DNA of 64,000 bases from Drechslerella dactyloides (lineage: Eukaryota > Ascomycota > Orbiliomycetes > Orbiliales > Orbiliaceae): positions 3,596,001 through 3,660,000 of the forward strand of contig JAGTWJ010000017.1 of the NCBI GenBank assembly GCA_020064725.1, in the 5' to 3' direction. Below are positions 24,050 through 36,630 of this stretch, in pieces. Under the pieces are notes generated by a model. The model saw only the letters and a program-made list of their open reading frames with translations, did not search any database and was not told the origin of the DNA. The translations under genes and the position numbers were made by a program. Position 1 is the stretch's first letter; every line of letters begins with the position of its first letter.

Positions 24050-27000
24050 TCAGTCATCATCGTCAATCGCCATCATCTGAACGTTGTCAGCAGGATTCTG
24101 TCGCGCGTCATAGATATTCGCCAAGATATCGGTGAGCAGCTGCCGAAGGGATTCGTTCATGGCCATCTTAGTAAAGAGATCCTGGCGGATCATCGCCATA
24201 TTGCTAGCCCCGAGCGGCGTTGCGACCTTGCTGAGGTTCTTCAGCACATGAGCGGCCATGTACGCGACTCCGATCAGCTCGTTGGTACCACTCGGCTTGA
24301 TTGGGACTTCCGTGGTCCAGGGGATGGAGTGAGCCGACGACGCCGCAACGGTATCGGGCGCCTTCTTGGCCGGCGGAAGGCTCGACGAGGGTTTGGCGGT
24401 GTTGGTAGTCGACGACGCCCCATTCGTGGTCCTAATCCCCGGCTCCTTTCTCTTTACAGGCATATGGCACATCAAGTGCTTGTAGAACGCCCCTCTGTCC
24501 GACGTACCCGGTGCCGGGAAACGTGTGCAGTGCTTCCACATGCACGCCTGGTCCTTCATGGTGGGACTGGTCAAAGCGGTATGCTTGTCGCGGACGTGAT
24601 CGAAGAGAGCCTTCACGTTGCCGAAGAAACGCCCGCAAGCTTTAAGCTTGGTTGCATTCATCACATCGGCGGATGTGGAGGGCCCCGCTTCCGGCAGCAA
24701 CCAGTCGCAACGAAGATACACGTTGTAATCCAGCCCCATGGGCTCCTCGCGTGGGACAATGCCGTTGATCACGAACCTGTTAGGTTGTCCAGCATCGCCG
24801 GCAATCATCTGAGGGCGGGCCGAGACGAACGCGGTTGCGACGTTCTTGATAAAGTCGTTAGCATTGAGTAGCGGCTGCGGGCGGACCCCGCTGTTGATGT
24901 ACACCGTGAACTGGCGTTGGTAGGCCTGCCAGAGCGCGAGTTGAGTAATCTCGCTCTCAGGATTCGCCTCGAAACACCCGCGCATCCTATCAACGCCCTC
25001 TGGTTAGCTGAAAACTATGCGAGGCGTACCCATAGCAAGAGAATCGGATGAAACTTACCACCAGACAGCACGCTGAGGCTCAGGCAGCTTAAGAATGTCC
25101 TCGAGCAGGTCTTGGGGGAGGTCGGGCGTGACTACGGGAACCGGCCTCTTGTGCTTCGTTGGAACCGAAACAACCGTTGAGACGGGTGGCGGGATGCGAG
25201 CTTGACCGAAAGATAGCAGGCGGACGAGTTGTGCGATGTGCGCGGCCGCGAATTCTCCTTCGGTCAGTTCGATCATGTTCTCCTCGTAGAGGGTCGCGTG
25301 ATAGAGAAAGTCGAGACACTCGATGTTGAGTTCTTCATCCCCCAGCATAATGAGGTTGTGGATCTGTGTCATGACTCCAGGTGGGATGGTTCGGAAATAT
25401 GTGGTCTTCTCTTTGAGTGAGAGCTGGACCATGATACGCAGACTGGTCATGATGAGCACACGGTCCTTGCCGCGGATCCAGCCCCAAATGAGGTCGACCA
25501 GTGTTGCTTCCTGCTCTTCTTCGATCGAAGTGGCTCTGAGGATTGATTCCATAATCTCAAGGCAGCCGACCTTCAAGCTGATGATTCCATCGTTTTCGGG
25601 GGCGAGCTTGAGCGCCTTGAGCAGCGTTGGAACGGCTTTCGGGTATTTGTCGTGAAGCTTGCGAGAGTTCGTCTGATTGGTGCGACTCGTTGGATCGTGG
25701 CAGGTAATGTTGCGGAGTATGTCCACGGCGTAGAGGCCGACGTCGATTTGTTCGCGCCATTTCTTGGGTTCAAAGACGCTTCCTGGATTCAAAGCCTGGT
25801 CGCGAGTTTGGGCAATGACAGCGCTGACGCAGTCCTTGAGGATTGCGACGAGGTCGTCTCCGAGCTCAGGGTAATCCAGCAAGGAAACCCCGTGACCGGC
25901 GTAAGTGGTGCGATGCAGCAGGTTGGTCAACCCATATTCAACCTCGGACGGAATTCGCGAGGCGATCCCCATGATGGCTCGCCAGAGTGGCGATGGCCCA
26001 TCCGCTGGATAGCCGGGCGGGAGGTTTTGCAACGTGGGCCTGTTGGCATTACGGTGGGCCGCTTTTTGCGCGAAAGCCTGCGGTTTGGAATAGGGAGTTG
26101 GGACCGCGATGACTCTGAGAGGAGGGAGGGGAGGGTTGTTGGAATGCAAGGCACCCGAAGACCCATGCATTGCGTTCGGGGTGCCCTTGCCGTTGACAGT
26201 GGCCTGCGGGGCCGGCGATTGGTTCATGGCTCCTGTGCTACGAGGCTTGGGGGTGGATACGTCGGGTTGGAAGAACTGGCGTTTCGGAGGAGCTTCTCGT
26301 AGAGTTCTGCCGGACGATGGCTGAGCCGCTCCCGAGGTACTGGTCTCACCGGTTCCGCTCCTGCCTCTGGTCAAGAGAGCTGGGCTGCTGGCTTCGACGG
26401 TCTCAGGGGCTTTCCGGCCGACGAGATCGGTGCCTGCGGCGGTCTGCATTTCGACAGCTTCCGGGCGAGGAGCTTCGACCTTCCAGTGGTGTTCGCACTC
26501 GTACGCGCTGGTGGGAGAAAAGACATGTTAGATGTTGGTTCGGCGAGGGGTGTACGGATGGATGGATGGACGACGGGACGTACGCTAGGTTCTTCCAGTA
26601 GATTGTCTTGAGAACAAAGCCGATGTTCGTGTTATGCTGGGGCGGATTGAATTCGACGGCGAGCTCCTTCCAGAGGCCTATATCCGAATGCACGACGCGC
26701 CGGTCAGTAGATAGTAGATGGAGGTGGATGCCGTGGGGGTTGGTGGAGAGAGATGGGGCATACCGATTTTGCCGGAGACAGCGGTGTATCCGCCCAGGTC
26801 GGTGACGGTCTTGTAGAGCTTGCGCAGGTCGACCTTCTTCCGTTGGATGTCCGGCTCGAGGTTTGTGAGGGCCGTGACGCTGTTGTATCGCCAAGCCGAG
26901 AGGGCAGAAGAATTAGCAGGAGCTCCAGCGGGTGGGAGAGCGACGCTGCTCGCCAGCACTGCTGCCAATGGCAGGTAGCGCGGGCGCGGACTGCATCTCG

Positions 27001-27173
27001 CGTAAGGGGACCTGGGACCGGGACCGGGACTGGACTGGACTGGACTGGACTTACCCGCGTCGCTCGTGCAGGGCGGAGATGGTCTTGATGAAGTCTTCGT
27101 ATTCGGGAGTGCGATCGATGTCGCTCTCGTCGAACTCACGCGGGTGGGCTGTGTACTGGTTCTTGGGACCCAT
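24050..27173 (-). CDS. RSC9: Chromatin remodelling complex RSC subunit RSC9 (ARID protein)
   Basis: Rsc9 is the ARID-containing DNA-binding subunit of the RSC (PBAF-like) nucleosome remodeller. Exons (minus): 27173-27055, 26879-26764, 26677-26584, 26507-25059, 24986-24050, giving 904 residues. The ARID domain covers about residues 20-115: EYEDFIKTISALHERRG, KKVDLRKLYKTVTDLGGYTA, LWKELAVEFNPP, LKTIYWKNLAAYE. The middle has a Pro/Ser-rich linker and an alpha-helical repeat-like region. An RFX-type winged-helix segment (LALWQAYQRQFTVY) begins at about residue 609. Two C2H2-like sites follow (Cys/His near 686-728 and 741-767), as in ARID2/Rsc9 proteins. The C-terminus is acidic. Four introns lie in the ARID and RFX parts, and the first contains a GGACT microsatellite. 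It shares a divergent promoter with TAP42. Confidence 0.87.
27013..27050. repeat. Pentanucleotide microsatellite in RSC9 intron 1
   Basis: An imperfect GGGACC/GGACT repeat ends directly at the 5' splice site region of RSC9 intron 1 (read on the plus strand). Confidence 0.8.
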
Positions 27174-27657
27174 GGCGGGCGGGCACAGCGGTTGGGGGCA
27201 GCGCAATCAGCGGAGCGGCAGCTGTCCGTTTCAGCGCGACTTGTCAGGCAGCGATGGTGAGAGCCAGCCGGCGACGTCTGGCCAACTGCGCAGCTGGGAG
27301 GGAAACGTCGACGAAGCGGGGTCGTGAGGAGAGGAGGGAGGGAGCAGCGGAGGAGCAGCGATGGAGGGGCGGTCGTGATGGAGACGTTGGCCGGAAGCTG
27401 GACTGCAATTCGATTCTGCCTGCCAGGCGCGTCTGGTCGGAGGTCCCTGCTTGCTTTTTCCCACGCGCTCCCAAAGAGCCGCATCTTATCCTCAGATTAG
27501 TCAGCCCCACCAAGATATCCTAGCTATCTTCACCAGCTATCTTCAACCTCCATCCGTATTTATTCATCGGTATCGCCCAGTAGTAACGAGGTATCGCCAT
27601 ATCAGCAGCTGGATACACAAGACCATATCACCAGCTTGATTGTTTAAGCTACACGAC
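27174..27657. promoter_or_regulatory. Divergent promoter, RSC9 / TAP42
   Basis: 484 bp between divergent start codons. A purine-rich block lies at 27296-27380. The 100 bp before TAP42 is pyrimidine/AT-rich (CACCAGCTATCTTCAACC-type), consistent with a leader. Confidence 0.5.
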
Positions 27658-28988
27658 ATGTCTGAGCCGGATGCCTCGTCGACGTCCCTCAAGTCGCTCT
27701 GGGACAAGGCCGAACGCCAGCGCAAAGCTCTCGCCTCCCTCGCCGACTTCAGGTCCGACGCATACAAAATAGCCCTCTCGGACGCCATAGCGACAGCTTC
27801 CACCTGCAAGGACCTAATAAACAACCTCTCCCTCTTCAGCACGAACGAAACCCTCGAAGACGTCGCCACAAACGAGCTCAAGTCAGCCCCACTTCCCCTC
27901 CATTCCAGTTCGTGATATATGCAAATATATTCATCGATGCTGATAAATGTGCAGATACATGCTCGCGGACGCCTACCGCGGCGAACTCCTCCTCAAGCAG
28001 CACGACCAATCCGGCCGTCTGGCCGCGCTGCACGCCGCGCGCACCGCATACCGCTCCTTCCTGTCCCTCTGCGACGCCTACGACCTCCTCGGCGCGTACG
28101 AGAAGAAAGCCTACAAGGCCTCCAGCAGCCTGTCCGCCACCGCGTTCGACGACCTGCACGCCAACGCCGGCGCGCGGAGGGAAGCTAAAATTGCGCGGTA
28201 CCAACAGGAGAAAGAACTCAAGGCCAAGCTCGAGGTATCCCCCCAGCTTCATTTTTCTATTTTACATACCATCCAAAGCTAATACATCCGTCGCAGCATC
28301 TGTCGCGGAAAACGCAGTCGATAAACGTCGACGACGAGGAAATCCGCGCGCTGCACCTCTCGCAGATCCAGCTCGCGACAATGCAGGCCCTCCAGCAACT
28401 CGAGGGGATCAACCTCGAAATCGACATTCTCGGAAAAGCACCCAGCGGCGACGAGCTCCACGCCATCCGCCAACAGCGGGAAGAAGACGACCGCTCCCGC
28501 CGGCGCAAGCCCGACGACAACTACTCCGACCGCGTCGACCCGTCCGAGATCTTCAGAAAGGCGAACGGCCGCCCGCTGCTCAGCTCCGACGGGAAGCCGC
28601 TGCGGCCGTTCACGCTGCTCCAGAACCGAGAAATGGTCAAGGGGCAGGTATTCGGGCCGGGGCATAGATTACCGACAGTGACGATCGATGAGTATCTGGA
28701 AGAAACCAGAAAACAGGGCGGCATAATCGAGGGCGGCGGGTGAGTTCCCCCACACCACCTTCTCCAAGCTGCACTATCTCTAATATAGTGATTATTGTAG
28801 CGAACAATCGGGCCGGCAGCCGGAGCCGGATGAAGACAACATGGACCTAGCCGACCAGGAAACATACAAGGCAAGAGAATGGGACGAATTCAAAGAAGCA
28901 AATCCAAAGTACGTTCCCCACAATACATTGCTTCAAAACACCGCTAACAACCATTAGGGGATCTGGGAATACGTTGAATAGAGGATAG
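27658..28988 (+). CDS. TAP42/alpha4-like PP2A regulatory protein
   Basis: Tap42 (IGBP1/alpha4 in animals) binds PP2A-type catalytic subunits and links them to TOR signalling. Exons 27658-27881, 27955-28234, 28297-28739, 28801-28908, 28958-28988, giving 361 residues. The N-terminal helical bundle covers about 10-240: SLKSLWDKAERQRKAL, LLINNLSLFSTNETLEDV-type segment, YMLADAYRGELL, ALHAARTAYRSFLSLCDAYD, REAKIARYQQEKELKAKLE. The C-terminal PP2A/regulatory block has RPFTLLQNREMVKGQVFGPG, LPTVTIDEYL, then ETYKAREWDEFKEANPKGSG with GNTLNRG at the very end. That DDWKD/WDEFKE...GxGNxxNRG ending is diagnostic. The last exon is only 31 nt. Confidence 0.9.
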
Positions 28989-29298
28989 ATAAATTGTAGA
29001 AGCGAGCATCTAGCATGTACTGGCGTTACCGGCGAACAGAATAATATAATTTGCATTTTCTCTCCCCGCGTACATTGCGCGTGCAGTTTATATATCCGAT
29101 GGCTTGGCTGCGGGCTTTCCGGCTCTCGGCTGGTGTCGCACCCTGCATACCCCACAAATGCAACGCCGTCTACAGTTAATCCAACACCAACGACCAGACC
29201 ACTCCCAGCACTACACCTGCGTGAACTCGCAGTTAAGATAGTTGAAACCGCGCGTCCTCTAGCACACCACGACTATACTCGAGCTATCGACCGGCAAC
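28989..29298. other. TAP42 3' end and DAK promoter
   Basis: 310 bp between two plus-strand genes. A TTTATATATCC stretch at about 29087 could serve as a TATA element for the kinase gene. No gene is seen. Confidence 0.4.
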
Positions 29299-31592
29299 AT
29301 GCCCCTCGGTGAGTACTAGTATACGACGCGAACCCGCGGCGAAAATTGCAACAGACAGCTGAGAAAACTGCGTTGGTACGCCATGAACTGCAGGCAAACA
29401 CTTCATCCAGGACGTCGCGGCGCCCGGCGACAGTCCACCGCAGGATCACAAACCGGTCGTCGAACGGGCGCTCGAGTGCATGGTCGCCATCAATCCATCG
29501 CTCAGACTCATCGAGTCGCATAAAGGTGTCCCCCCTGCAGTTAACCGCACCTTCGCATCGAATTATAGAAAGAATTTACACAGGTATCTTGTAGCTGACG
29601 GCTGGTAGTGGTGTATAATTGGCCCAAGAAGGAGGATAAAGTCGCCTTGATATCCGGCGGTACGCACAATCTCCACGATATCTACCACTACGCGTAAGTC
29701 CTACGGTAAAGTTATATAACTGATATCTTTAATATATGATATAGGCGGCAGCGGGCATGAGCCGGCGCACGCGGGGTTCGTAGGCGACGGCATGCTCGAC
29801 GTCGCGGTCGCAGGCGACATTTTCGCGTCCCCTTCCACCGCGCAGATTCTCGTCGGCCTGCGCACTATTGACAGCAGCAAGGGGTGCGTACCATCATCAC
29901 CCACCAACCATCCCCTATCCTCCACCCTCCAGAATCCAACACAGGGTATCTGTGTGACATTTGTATAAAGTAAAGGGGAGAGGGGATGCTGACGTGGGGT
30001 GTTTATTGGGGTAGCACGCTTATGATTGTAAAGAATTATACTGGTGATATGCTCAATTTCGGGGCGGCAGCGCAGAAGCGGCGGGCGCAGGGACACGATG
30101 TTGCGGTCGTGATTGTGAATGAGGATGCCTCGTTGGACGGCGGGTCGATGGTCGGCAGACGGGGGCTCGCTGGGACTGTATTCGTGCACAAGATCGCTGG
30201 CGCCGCTGCCGCGAGGGGGTTAGTACCATTATAGTTACCCATCCGTCTTCATACCGAGATGTGAATTGGTGCTGATGTGTGTATATGGGGTAGGGACTCG
30301 TTGGCCGAGGTTGGGGAGGTTGCGCAGAGGGTGGTGGATCGGATGGCTACCGTTGGTGTCAGCTTGGGTCGGTGCAGCGTGCCCGGACGAACTGGTGAGG
30401 AAGGGTTACAGTCTGGCGAAATCGAATTCGGGATGGGTGCGTACTATGCTCCTGCCCTACACCCCCCACATCGGATATATATAAAACTGACGTCTGGAAT
30501 ATTTACACGGCAGGCATCCATAATGAACCGGGCGTGCTGCGCACCAACCTCGAAAGCCTGAGTTCCACCGTCTCCAAACTCCTCGACTACCTCTTCTCGC
30601 CAACCTCGCCGTTACCAAAGACCGATTCGAAATCCGTCGCCGTCATGGTAAACAACCTCGGCGGGCTGAGCACCCTCGAACTCCACGTCACCGCGCACGA
30701 AGTCCTCCGCCAGCTCGACACACGCGTCACCGTCGTCCGACGGTTCGTCGGCACCTTTATGACCAGTCTCGACGGACCGGGGTTCTCCGTCACCCTCCTC
30801 AATCTAGACGACAACCTCCTCCCCCTCCTCGACGAACCGACCGCCGCGCCGGCGTGGCCGAAGAGTCTGCCTGTAGACACTACTCCAATCGCAGACCGTA
30901 TATCAAACCACACCGACGTCCGTGACGATGGACCCTCGCAATCACCACACCCACACCTATCAGTTCCTAACAACGTAGATTTAGCGAACTTGACGACCGC
31001 ACTTCTATCTCGCATACGCGCCGAGGAACCGCTGCTGACGAAACTGGACACTGTACTCGGCGACGGTGACTGCGGCACCACCCTCCTCAAAGCCGCAACC
31101 GCCGTTCACGCATCCTTCCAATCCCCTTCCAATAACACGACAGATACACCGGCTGTGATATGGCGGATCGCAGAAGCGGTAGACGGAAGCATGGGCGGCA
31201 CCTCCGGCGCGCTGTACAGCATCTTCCTCCACGCCCTCTCCACATCCCTACAATCCACCCCCTCTTCATCGTCGCTGCGTGCGGCGTTCGCAACAGCGCT
31301 GGGAGCATCGCTCGACGAGCTGTGTAAATATACGCGCGCGCGCACGGGTGACAGAACGCTAATGGACGCACTGATCCCGTTCGTCACGACGTTCGAAAGC
31401 ACGAATGGCGACATGGCAGCGTCTGTCGCGGCTGCAAGGCGGGGATGCGAGGGTACGGCCAAGATGGAAGCACGCGCTGGTCGTGCGAGTTATGTCAAGG
31501 CTGGCGTCGAGGGGACGGAGAGCGGAGTTATCGATCCGGGTGCGAAGGGCCTGCTCTGCATTCTCGAGGTGCTCGAAGAGCAGTTTCATTAA
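29299..31592 (+). CDS. Dihydroxyacetone kinase
   Basis: An ATP-dependent kinase making dihydroxyacetone phosphate from dihydroxyacetone in glycerol metabolism and detoxification. Exons 29299-29308, 29394-29525, 29609-29659, 29745-29883, 30015-30218, 30294-30436, 30514-31592, giving 585 residues, equal to the yeast enzymes. The DhaK domain shows [31 protein letters not shown] and GIHNEPG, whose histidine binds the substrate covalently in this family. A linker follows, and the C-terminal DhaL nucleotide domain shows [14 protein letters not shown] (Asp ligands for Mg) and [10 protein letters not shown]. The first exon codes only Met-Pro-Leu plus one base. The 3' part is one long exon. All key residues appear present. 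Confidence 0.94.
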
Positions 31593-31835
31593 CACACACA
31601 CATTTACATTCGTCACGAAGTACAACAAATTTATACAACAGTGTATGGGTGTAGATACTTAAGTAATATGATATATATTGTCATGCCGTCATTCTGTTCG
31701 CGCGATACCTACATACAGTACATACATGCCTACATACAGTGATCGATACCATCCACCCCCCCACATCCCTCTCTACCAACCATCATAATCATACATCATA
31801 CCATGCTACGCTCCAATACTGTGGATACTGTGTAT

Positions 31836-33641
31836 TTACTTGGCAAACCACTCGCCGCCGAGCCACCGGTTGAAGAACTCGAGGCTGCTATCCGGCTGGT
31901 CCATCGGCGTCATATGTCCCGCCTGGTAGATGCGCAGGAACGTCAGCCCCTTCGCGCTCTTGATCTGACCAACGCACTTGCCGCCCTTCGCCATATTGAA
32001 ATCCCCGAGCGTCGCCTTGTTGAACTCCTTCTTGCCCTCCCATTCCAGGGCTTCCGTCCAGGCATGGTTGCCGAGCCAGTTGCAGATAAAGTCCGCGTCG
32101 CCGGCATAAATCAGCACGGGGATCTCCTTGAGCAAATCCGGCACGAGGCGATGGTACGGCTTCATCCAATCACCCGCGAAGAGGAAGTTGCGGTTGATGT
32201 CGAAGTTGCAGGAATCGTACTTGGACACCTCCGCGCCGAGGGCGTCGATTACGCTCTTCTGGTTCAGGTAGCTGGCGATCCAGCCGAGGTCCGGGTAGCA
32301 CAGGTTCGAGGAATCCTTGCAAGGGCCGCGGATATCGTACACGTTCGTGCCCGTGCGCTGGTACGGTCCCATCATCGCGTTGTTGCAGTAGATGGACGCG
32401 GGCACGCAGCTCCACACGCTCTCGCTGTCGTAGCAGTTGGAGATGAGGTTCGCGCAGCGCGGGTATGCGTTCTTCATGTTTTGGCATTCCGCGTCGTTCA
32501 ACACGGCGGGGTATCCGCCCTTGCCGCAGGCCATCGGCTCGTAGTATTCGTACTGCGTGAGGCCATCGGTGAGGCCGTTGCCGATCAATACAGATTTCAA
32601 ATTGATGTTGCGCTTCTTGTGGGAGAGGATCTCGTGGGCAAAGACGGGGATGTAGTGGCCCGCGTAGGATTCACCCGCGATGTGGAAGGGCTGGGAGGCG
32701 TATTCGGGGAATTGCTGGAAGAAGAGCGTGAGGAGCGCGTAGACGTCTTTACCGGCCGCGACGGTGTTGGAGACGGCGGAGCCGGAGTAGGAGTAGCCGA
32801 CGTTGACGGGCTGGTCGAGGAAGATGACGGAGGCGTTGTTGTTCCAGGAGGCCGGGTTGTATTTGAGGGTGCCGTCCTGCGTGACGGAGGAGGGGCCGAG
32901 TTCCATGAAGAGGCCCGTGAGGGAGGAGCAGCCCGGGCCGCCGTTGAGCCAGAGGACGATGGGGTCCGTCTTTGGGTTCGAGCGGCTCTCGAAGAACCCT
33001 ATCCACATATTAGCATTCACTCATTCACCTTCCACTATACCTCCTCAACACTGAAATACGGTGGATGTAGATGGTATAATAGATGGAGGTAGTGAGGAGA
33101 GAGGAAACGTACAGTAGAACAGGTGCTTGTCGTTCTCGTTGTCGTCGAGGTACCCGCTGTACTGCTTCACGCCGGGGTCGACACCAAGCTTGCTGGGATC
33201 AACCTTCTTCCCGCGCAGCCGATACGCCGCCAGCTCGTCGTCGGGCTTGCCGCCCTCGCTCGCGACGCCGACCGTCTTGCCGTCGACGTTGTAGTCCCAG
33301 TGGTCGTCCGGCCGGCGCTCGTGGGCCTTCGGCTGGGAGGTGACGGAAATCTGGTCGAGTTTCCGCGGCAGCATGTGCTCGATCTCCGCCCAGAGCTCGC
33401 GCGTCGCGGCGGGCAGCTTCTTGAGATGCTCGGCGACGCTGTCCACGACCGCCGCCAGCGGTGAATTACTGCTGGTGCCGCCGGTGTGCTCGTGATGGCC
33501 GCCGTGGTGGTGCGGCGCGTGCTGGGAGTGCGGCTGCGGTTGGGCCTGCTGCTCCGGCGTGACGCCGAGGGGCACCTGGCCGCCCTGGGCGAGCGTCAGG
33601 GCCGGCATGAGCAGCGCGGCGGCTGCGATCGCGTACTTCAT
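31836..33641 (-). CDS. Vacuolar carboxypeptidase Y
   Basis: A serine carboxypeptidase (S10 family) of the vacuole. Exons (minus): 33641-33113 and 32998-31836, giving 563 residues. A signal peptide (first ~18 residues, ending ...LTLAQ) is followed by a propeptide of about 110 residues. The propeptide has a His-rich run (five His within HHHGGHH) before [18 protein letters not shown]. The mature enzyme starts near [10 protein letters not shown]. Catalytic residues are visible: Ser near 287 in GESYAGHY, Asp near 479 in GDADFICNW, His near 538 in [17 protein letters not shown] forms the oxyanion region. The opposite strand carries a 429-codon shadow ORF. It converges on the DAK gene with 243 bp between stops. 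Confidence 0.95.
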
Positions 33642-34407
33642 GGTTCTATCTACTTTACGAGTACGGTCTGCTAGAGAAAGATCCGGAGCAGAGCAGAGGA
33701 GAAGAAGAGGAGGAGGTGGAGGAGGAGGTGGAGGAGGAGAAGCTAGAGGGAAGCTGGAGAGGAGATGGCGCGTCTTTTATACCGCCAGCTCGGGCGACGT
33801 AACCAGCTCGATTAACAGCACTCCCTGCCACTCTTCTACTAGTAGTACTCCTAATGCTTGTGCTACTGGTATAGAGCTTGAGATAATAGCTGCCGGCATC
33901 TGCATCAAGTTTGTCTCATGTGACGGGATTCCAGCGGTAGCGGTACCTCGTATCGGCGGGCTGCCGGCCAAGCACTTTATGGGTGCAGGTACCGCGACTT
34001 GTTCCAAGAAAATGCTTCTTCTCCGCTTGTTTGCTAGCTTCTTATCTGCTGCAGCTCCCGTCGCAAAAGCTCCGTCTGCCGACAAACCTGCCCGATCGAT
34101 CGTGCCGGATGGAGCTGCCTCTTCCATCACATCGTGTCTCGCGATAATACAGCTGAGATGCATATATGCATACAGTTATATTGAAGACACCGCTTTTGGA
34201 GCCCGAATGATACAATCAGCTGCCCGTAAAACTAAAGACTAAAAACCACAAACCCGCAATGCATACAACCTCATCAAAACCAATCCGCATGCTAAACGTA
34301 TGCAATCACCAAAAACGAGTAATGAAAAGGAAAAGCAAGACAAGGCAGGGTATCCACCGCACAGATGCAAATATACGTCGCCAAAGACACAAAAAAGGAA
34401 AACAGCA
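33642..34407. promoter_or_regulatory. Carboxypeptidase Y promoter and 3' end of the upstream gene
   Basis: 766 bp. Directly before the CPY start is a purine-rich repeat on the plus strand (GAGGAGGTG units, about 33685-33745), which is a pyrimidine-rich leader for the minus-strand gene. TTTATACC lies at about 33776-33783. No gene is seen. Confidence 0.5.
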
Positions 34408-36630
34408 TCACAGAAACGGGCTGATGCTCATCTTGCTCAGCCCGTCATGCGCATCCTGAATATAACTCGACCGCTTCGACCGCGTCCCCCCGCTCGCACC
34501 CGTGCCCCCACCGTTCCCACCGCCGCCGATACCCCCCGCAGCGGCAATAGCGGCACCCATACACGCAGCCGCATTCGCAGGGATCGCAACCGGCGACGAC
34601 GACACCGTCGGACTCTGCGAAAAGCCCGGCGACACCGCCCGCCGCTTGATGATGCTCGGCTGGTCGAACACCAGGTCCTCGTCGTCGCGGCGGCGCTTCA
34701 GCTTGCGCACCTCGGGGCTCCTGCTGATCGGAGAATTCACCATCGAATCCGTGCCCATCTACAAATACATACTCGTTAGCATTGTCATTGTCGTGGTATA
34801 GAAGTAAAAGAGTAAAAGATGAAGGAATGGGAACGCACGATGATGTCGCCGTCAGGGTTGATGCGGAAGCCCATGAACCCGCTCGGGCTCGACGACTCCA
34901 GCGAGCCCCAGTACCCCGAATTGCGCTGCGCCGCCGACTTGAACGTCAGCCCGCCGGACTCGTCTTCCGTGTCGTCAAACACGAGCGGATGCTCCTCCTC
35001 CGCCTGCGCCTGCAGCACGGGCGTCTGCGGGACGGTGCGGTTGTCCTGCTCCTCGTCCTCCTCGCGCAGCTGCCGCTGGATCGCAGCCTCGATGCGCATC
35101 TCCGCGTCGATTGGCGTCGCCTCCTCTATCAGCGCGGCCTTGACGCGTTGGAAGTGCTTCGGCTTGGGCTGTCCATCGATTAGCGATACTCCATACATGC
35201 ATTGTGTAGATATATATGTGGATGGGAGAACGAACTAGTAGATTGCCCCGTCGTGTGACCGGCCGCCGGACGACGTCCTGCGGCTTGCCGGCCACGTTCT
35301 CCTGCCCCTTCGCATCGTCCGCTCCGCTCATAAACCCAATCTTCTTCATCGCCGCCGATATCGACTGCCGCCGCTGCGCGAGCATGTCCGTCAGCTGGTG
35401 CCCAAAGTACCCCCCGCCAGCGATGGGCACGCCCGCCTTCTTCGCCTCCCCGTTCGGCGGCGTCGTCGGCGACGGCGAGGCTCGCAGCGAGGTGCTCGAC
35501 GCGGATGCCGAACTCGAACTCTGCCGCGACCGACCCTTCCCCCTGAGCCTCGTCATATGGCGGCGGTTGAGCAGCGCGGAGCTGTTGAACACGTCGCTCA
35601 TACCGGACCCGGGGAGCGAAGGGCCGAACTGCGAGGTCGCGCTGACGAGCTCCATCTCGTCGTCGTCGCTCGAGTCCGTGTCCGAGCTGTCGTCCGACTG
35701 CACGCGCGAGTCCGCGAGCATGGTCGACAGCATCGACCCGGCGCCGCCGGTGTACATTGCGATCGGGGAGTCGAGGCCACGCCGGGGGATCGGCATGCTG
35801 GGCGTCAGCGGCGAGGAGTCCGGGGAGTCCGCGACGAAAGAATGGTGCAGCGACGTGCACGAGCGCGTGAAGTCGAGCCGCGGCCGGCGGACGGTCGAGA
35901 AGCCGAGCGCCGGGTCGAGGTAGGGGGCCAGCGGCTGGTTGCGCGACGGCAGCTGCAGGGACAGGCCGCGAGGGAGCGATGACCGGGTGGGGGTGAGCGG
36001 TGTAAATTGCGTGGGGGAAAACGCCGCGGATGTCGGAGCCGCGGTGGTGGAGGCGGTGGTGGTGGTGGCGCCGGCAGGGGGGGCGGGTTGGCCTGAGAGG
36101 GACAGCGATCTGGCGAGAGGGAAAGCCGATGACGACGACGACAACGACGGGCCGAGAGGCGGTGAAGCCGGGACTGGGGCGGGAACAGCCGTGGCAGAGG
36201 AAGACGAAGACGAAGAGGTCTTGGTGACGGGGTGCGACAGGCTTCTGGAGTGGCCGGAGAGCATGTTAACGGGCGGATGGGACGACGAGACGCTTCGGCC
36301 GGCGGACAGGGGCGCGGCCTCGATCAGGGATGACGTTCTGGGCCTCGAGTCGGCGGCGACGACGGCATGTCTCGAGGCGGCGAGGAAGCTGCCGAGGTTG
36401 GCGGCGGAGGCTGAGGCGGCGGAGGGGGCGTTCGAAACGGCGGGCGTCACAGCAGGCGACCTCGAAGTCGCGGAAGCCAGGCGAGCGGATTGATGCAGGC
36501 AGCCAGGAGGCGGCGGCGGCAGGAAGGCAGCAGACGACGACGATGAAGAAGATGTGATGTCGGAGGCGGAGGCACGAGTCGGCGGAGAGCTCTGAATGGG
36601 CTGGCCAGCCGACGATGTTTCAGCGGGCAT
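34408..36630 (-). CDS. Ser/Pro/Ala-rich protein of unknown function, probably nuclear
   Basis: I cannot name it with confidence. Exons (minus): 36630-35236, 35168-34839, 34758-34408, giving 691 residues. The first ~250 residues are low complexity (Ser, Ala, Pro, Thr). More protein-like blocks follow: RPRLDFTRSCTSLHHSF with SPDSSPLTP, an acidic DSSDTDSSDDDEMEL, RRHMTRLRGKGRSR, and RRGNLLPKPKHFQRVKAALI across the first intron. The C-terminal end has a likely nuclear signal KLKRRRDDED with KRRAVSPG, a Gly-rich run, and a DAHDGLSKMSI-type ending. The pattern of short conserved blocks in a disordered chain with many SP/TP sites suggests a phosphorylated regulator; that is inference. The frame stays open 142 codons upstream of 36630, but that part looks like leader sequence. 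Confidence 0.75.

Noticed and set aside
31803..33092. 429-codon plus-strand ORF opposite carboxypeptidase Y
   Set aside because: It is the antisense shadow of the strongly GC3-biased carboxypeptidase gene, which has all catalytic residues on the minus strand.
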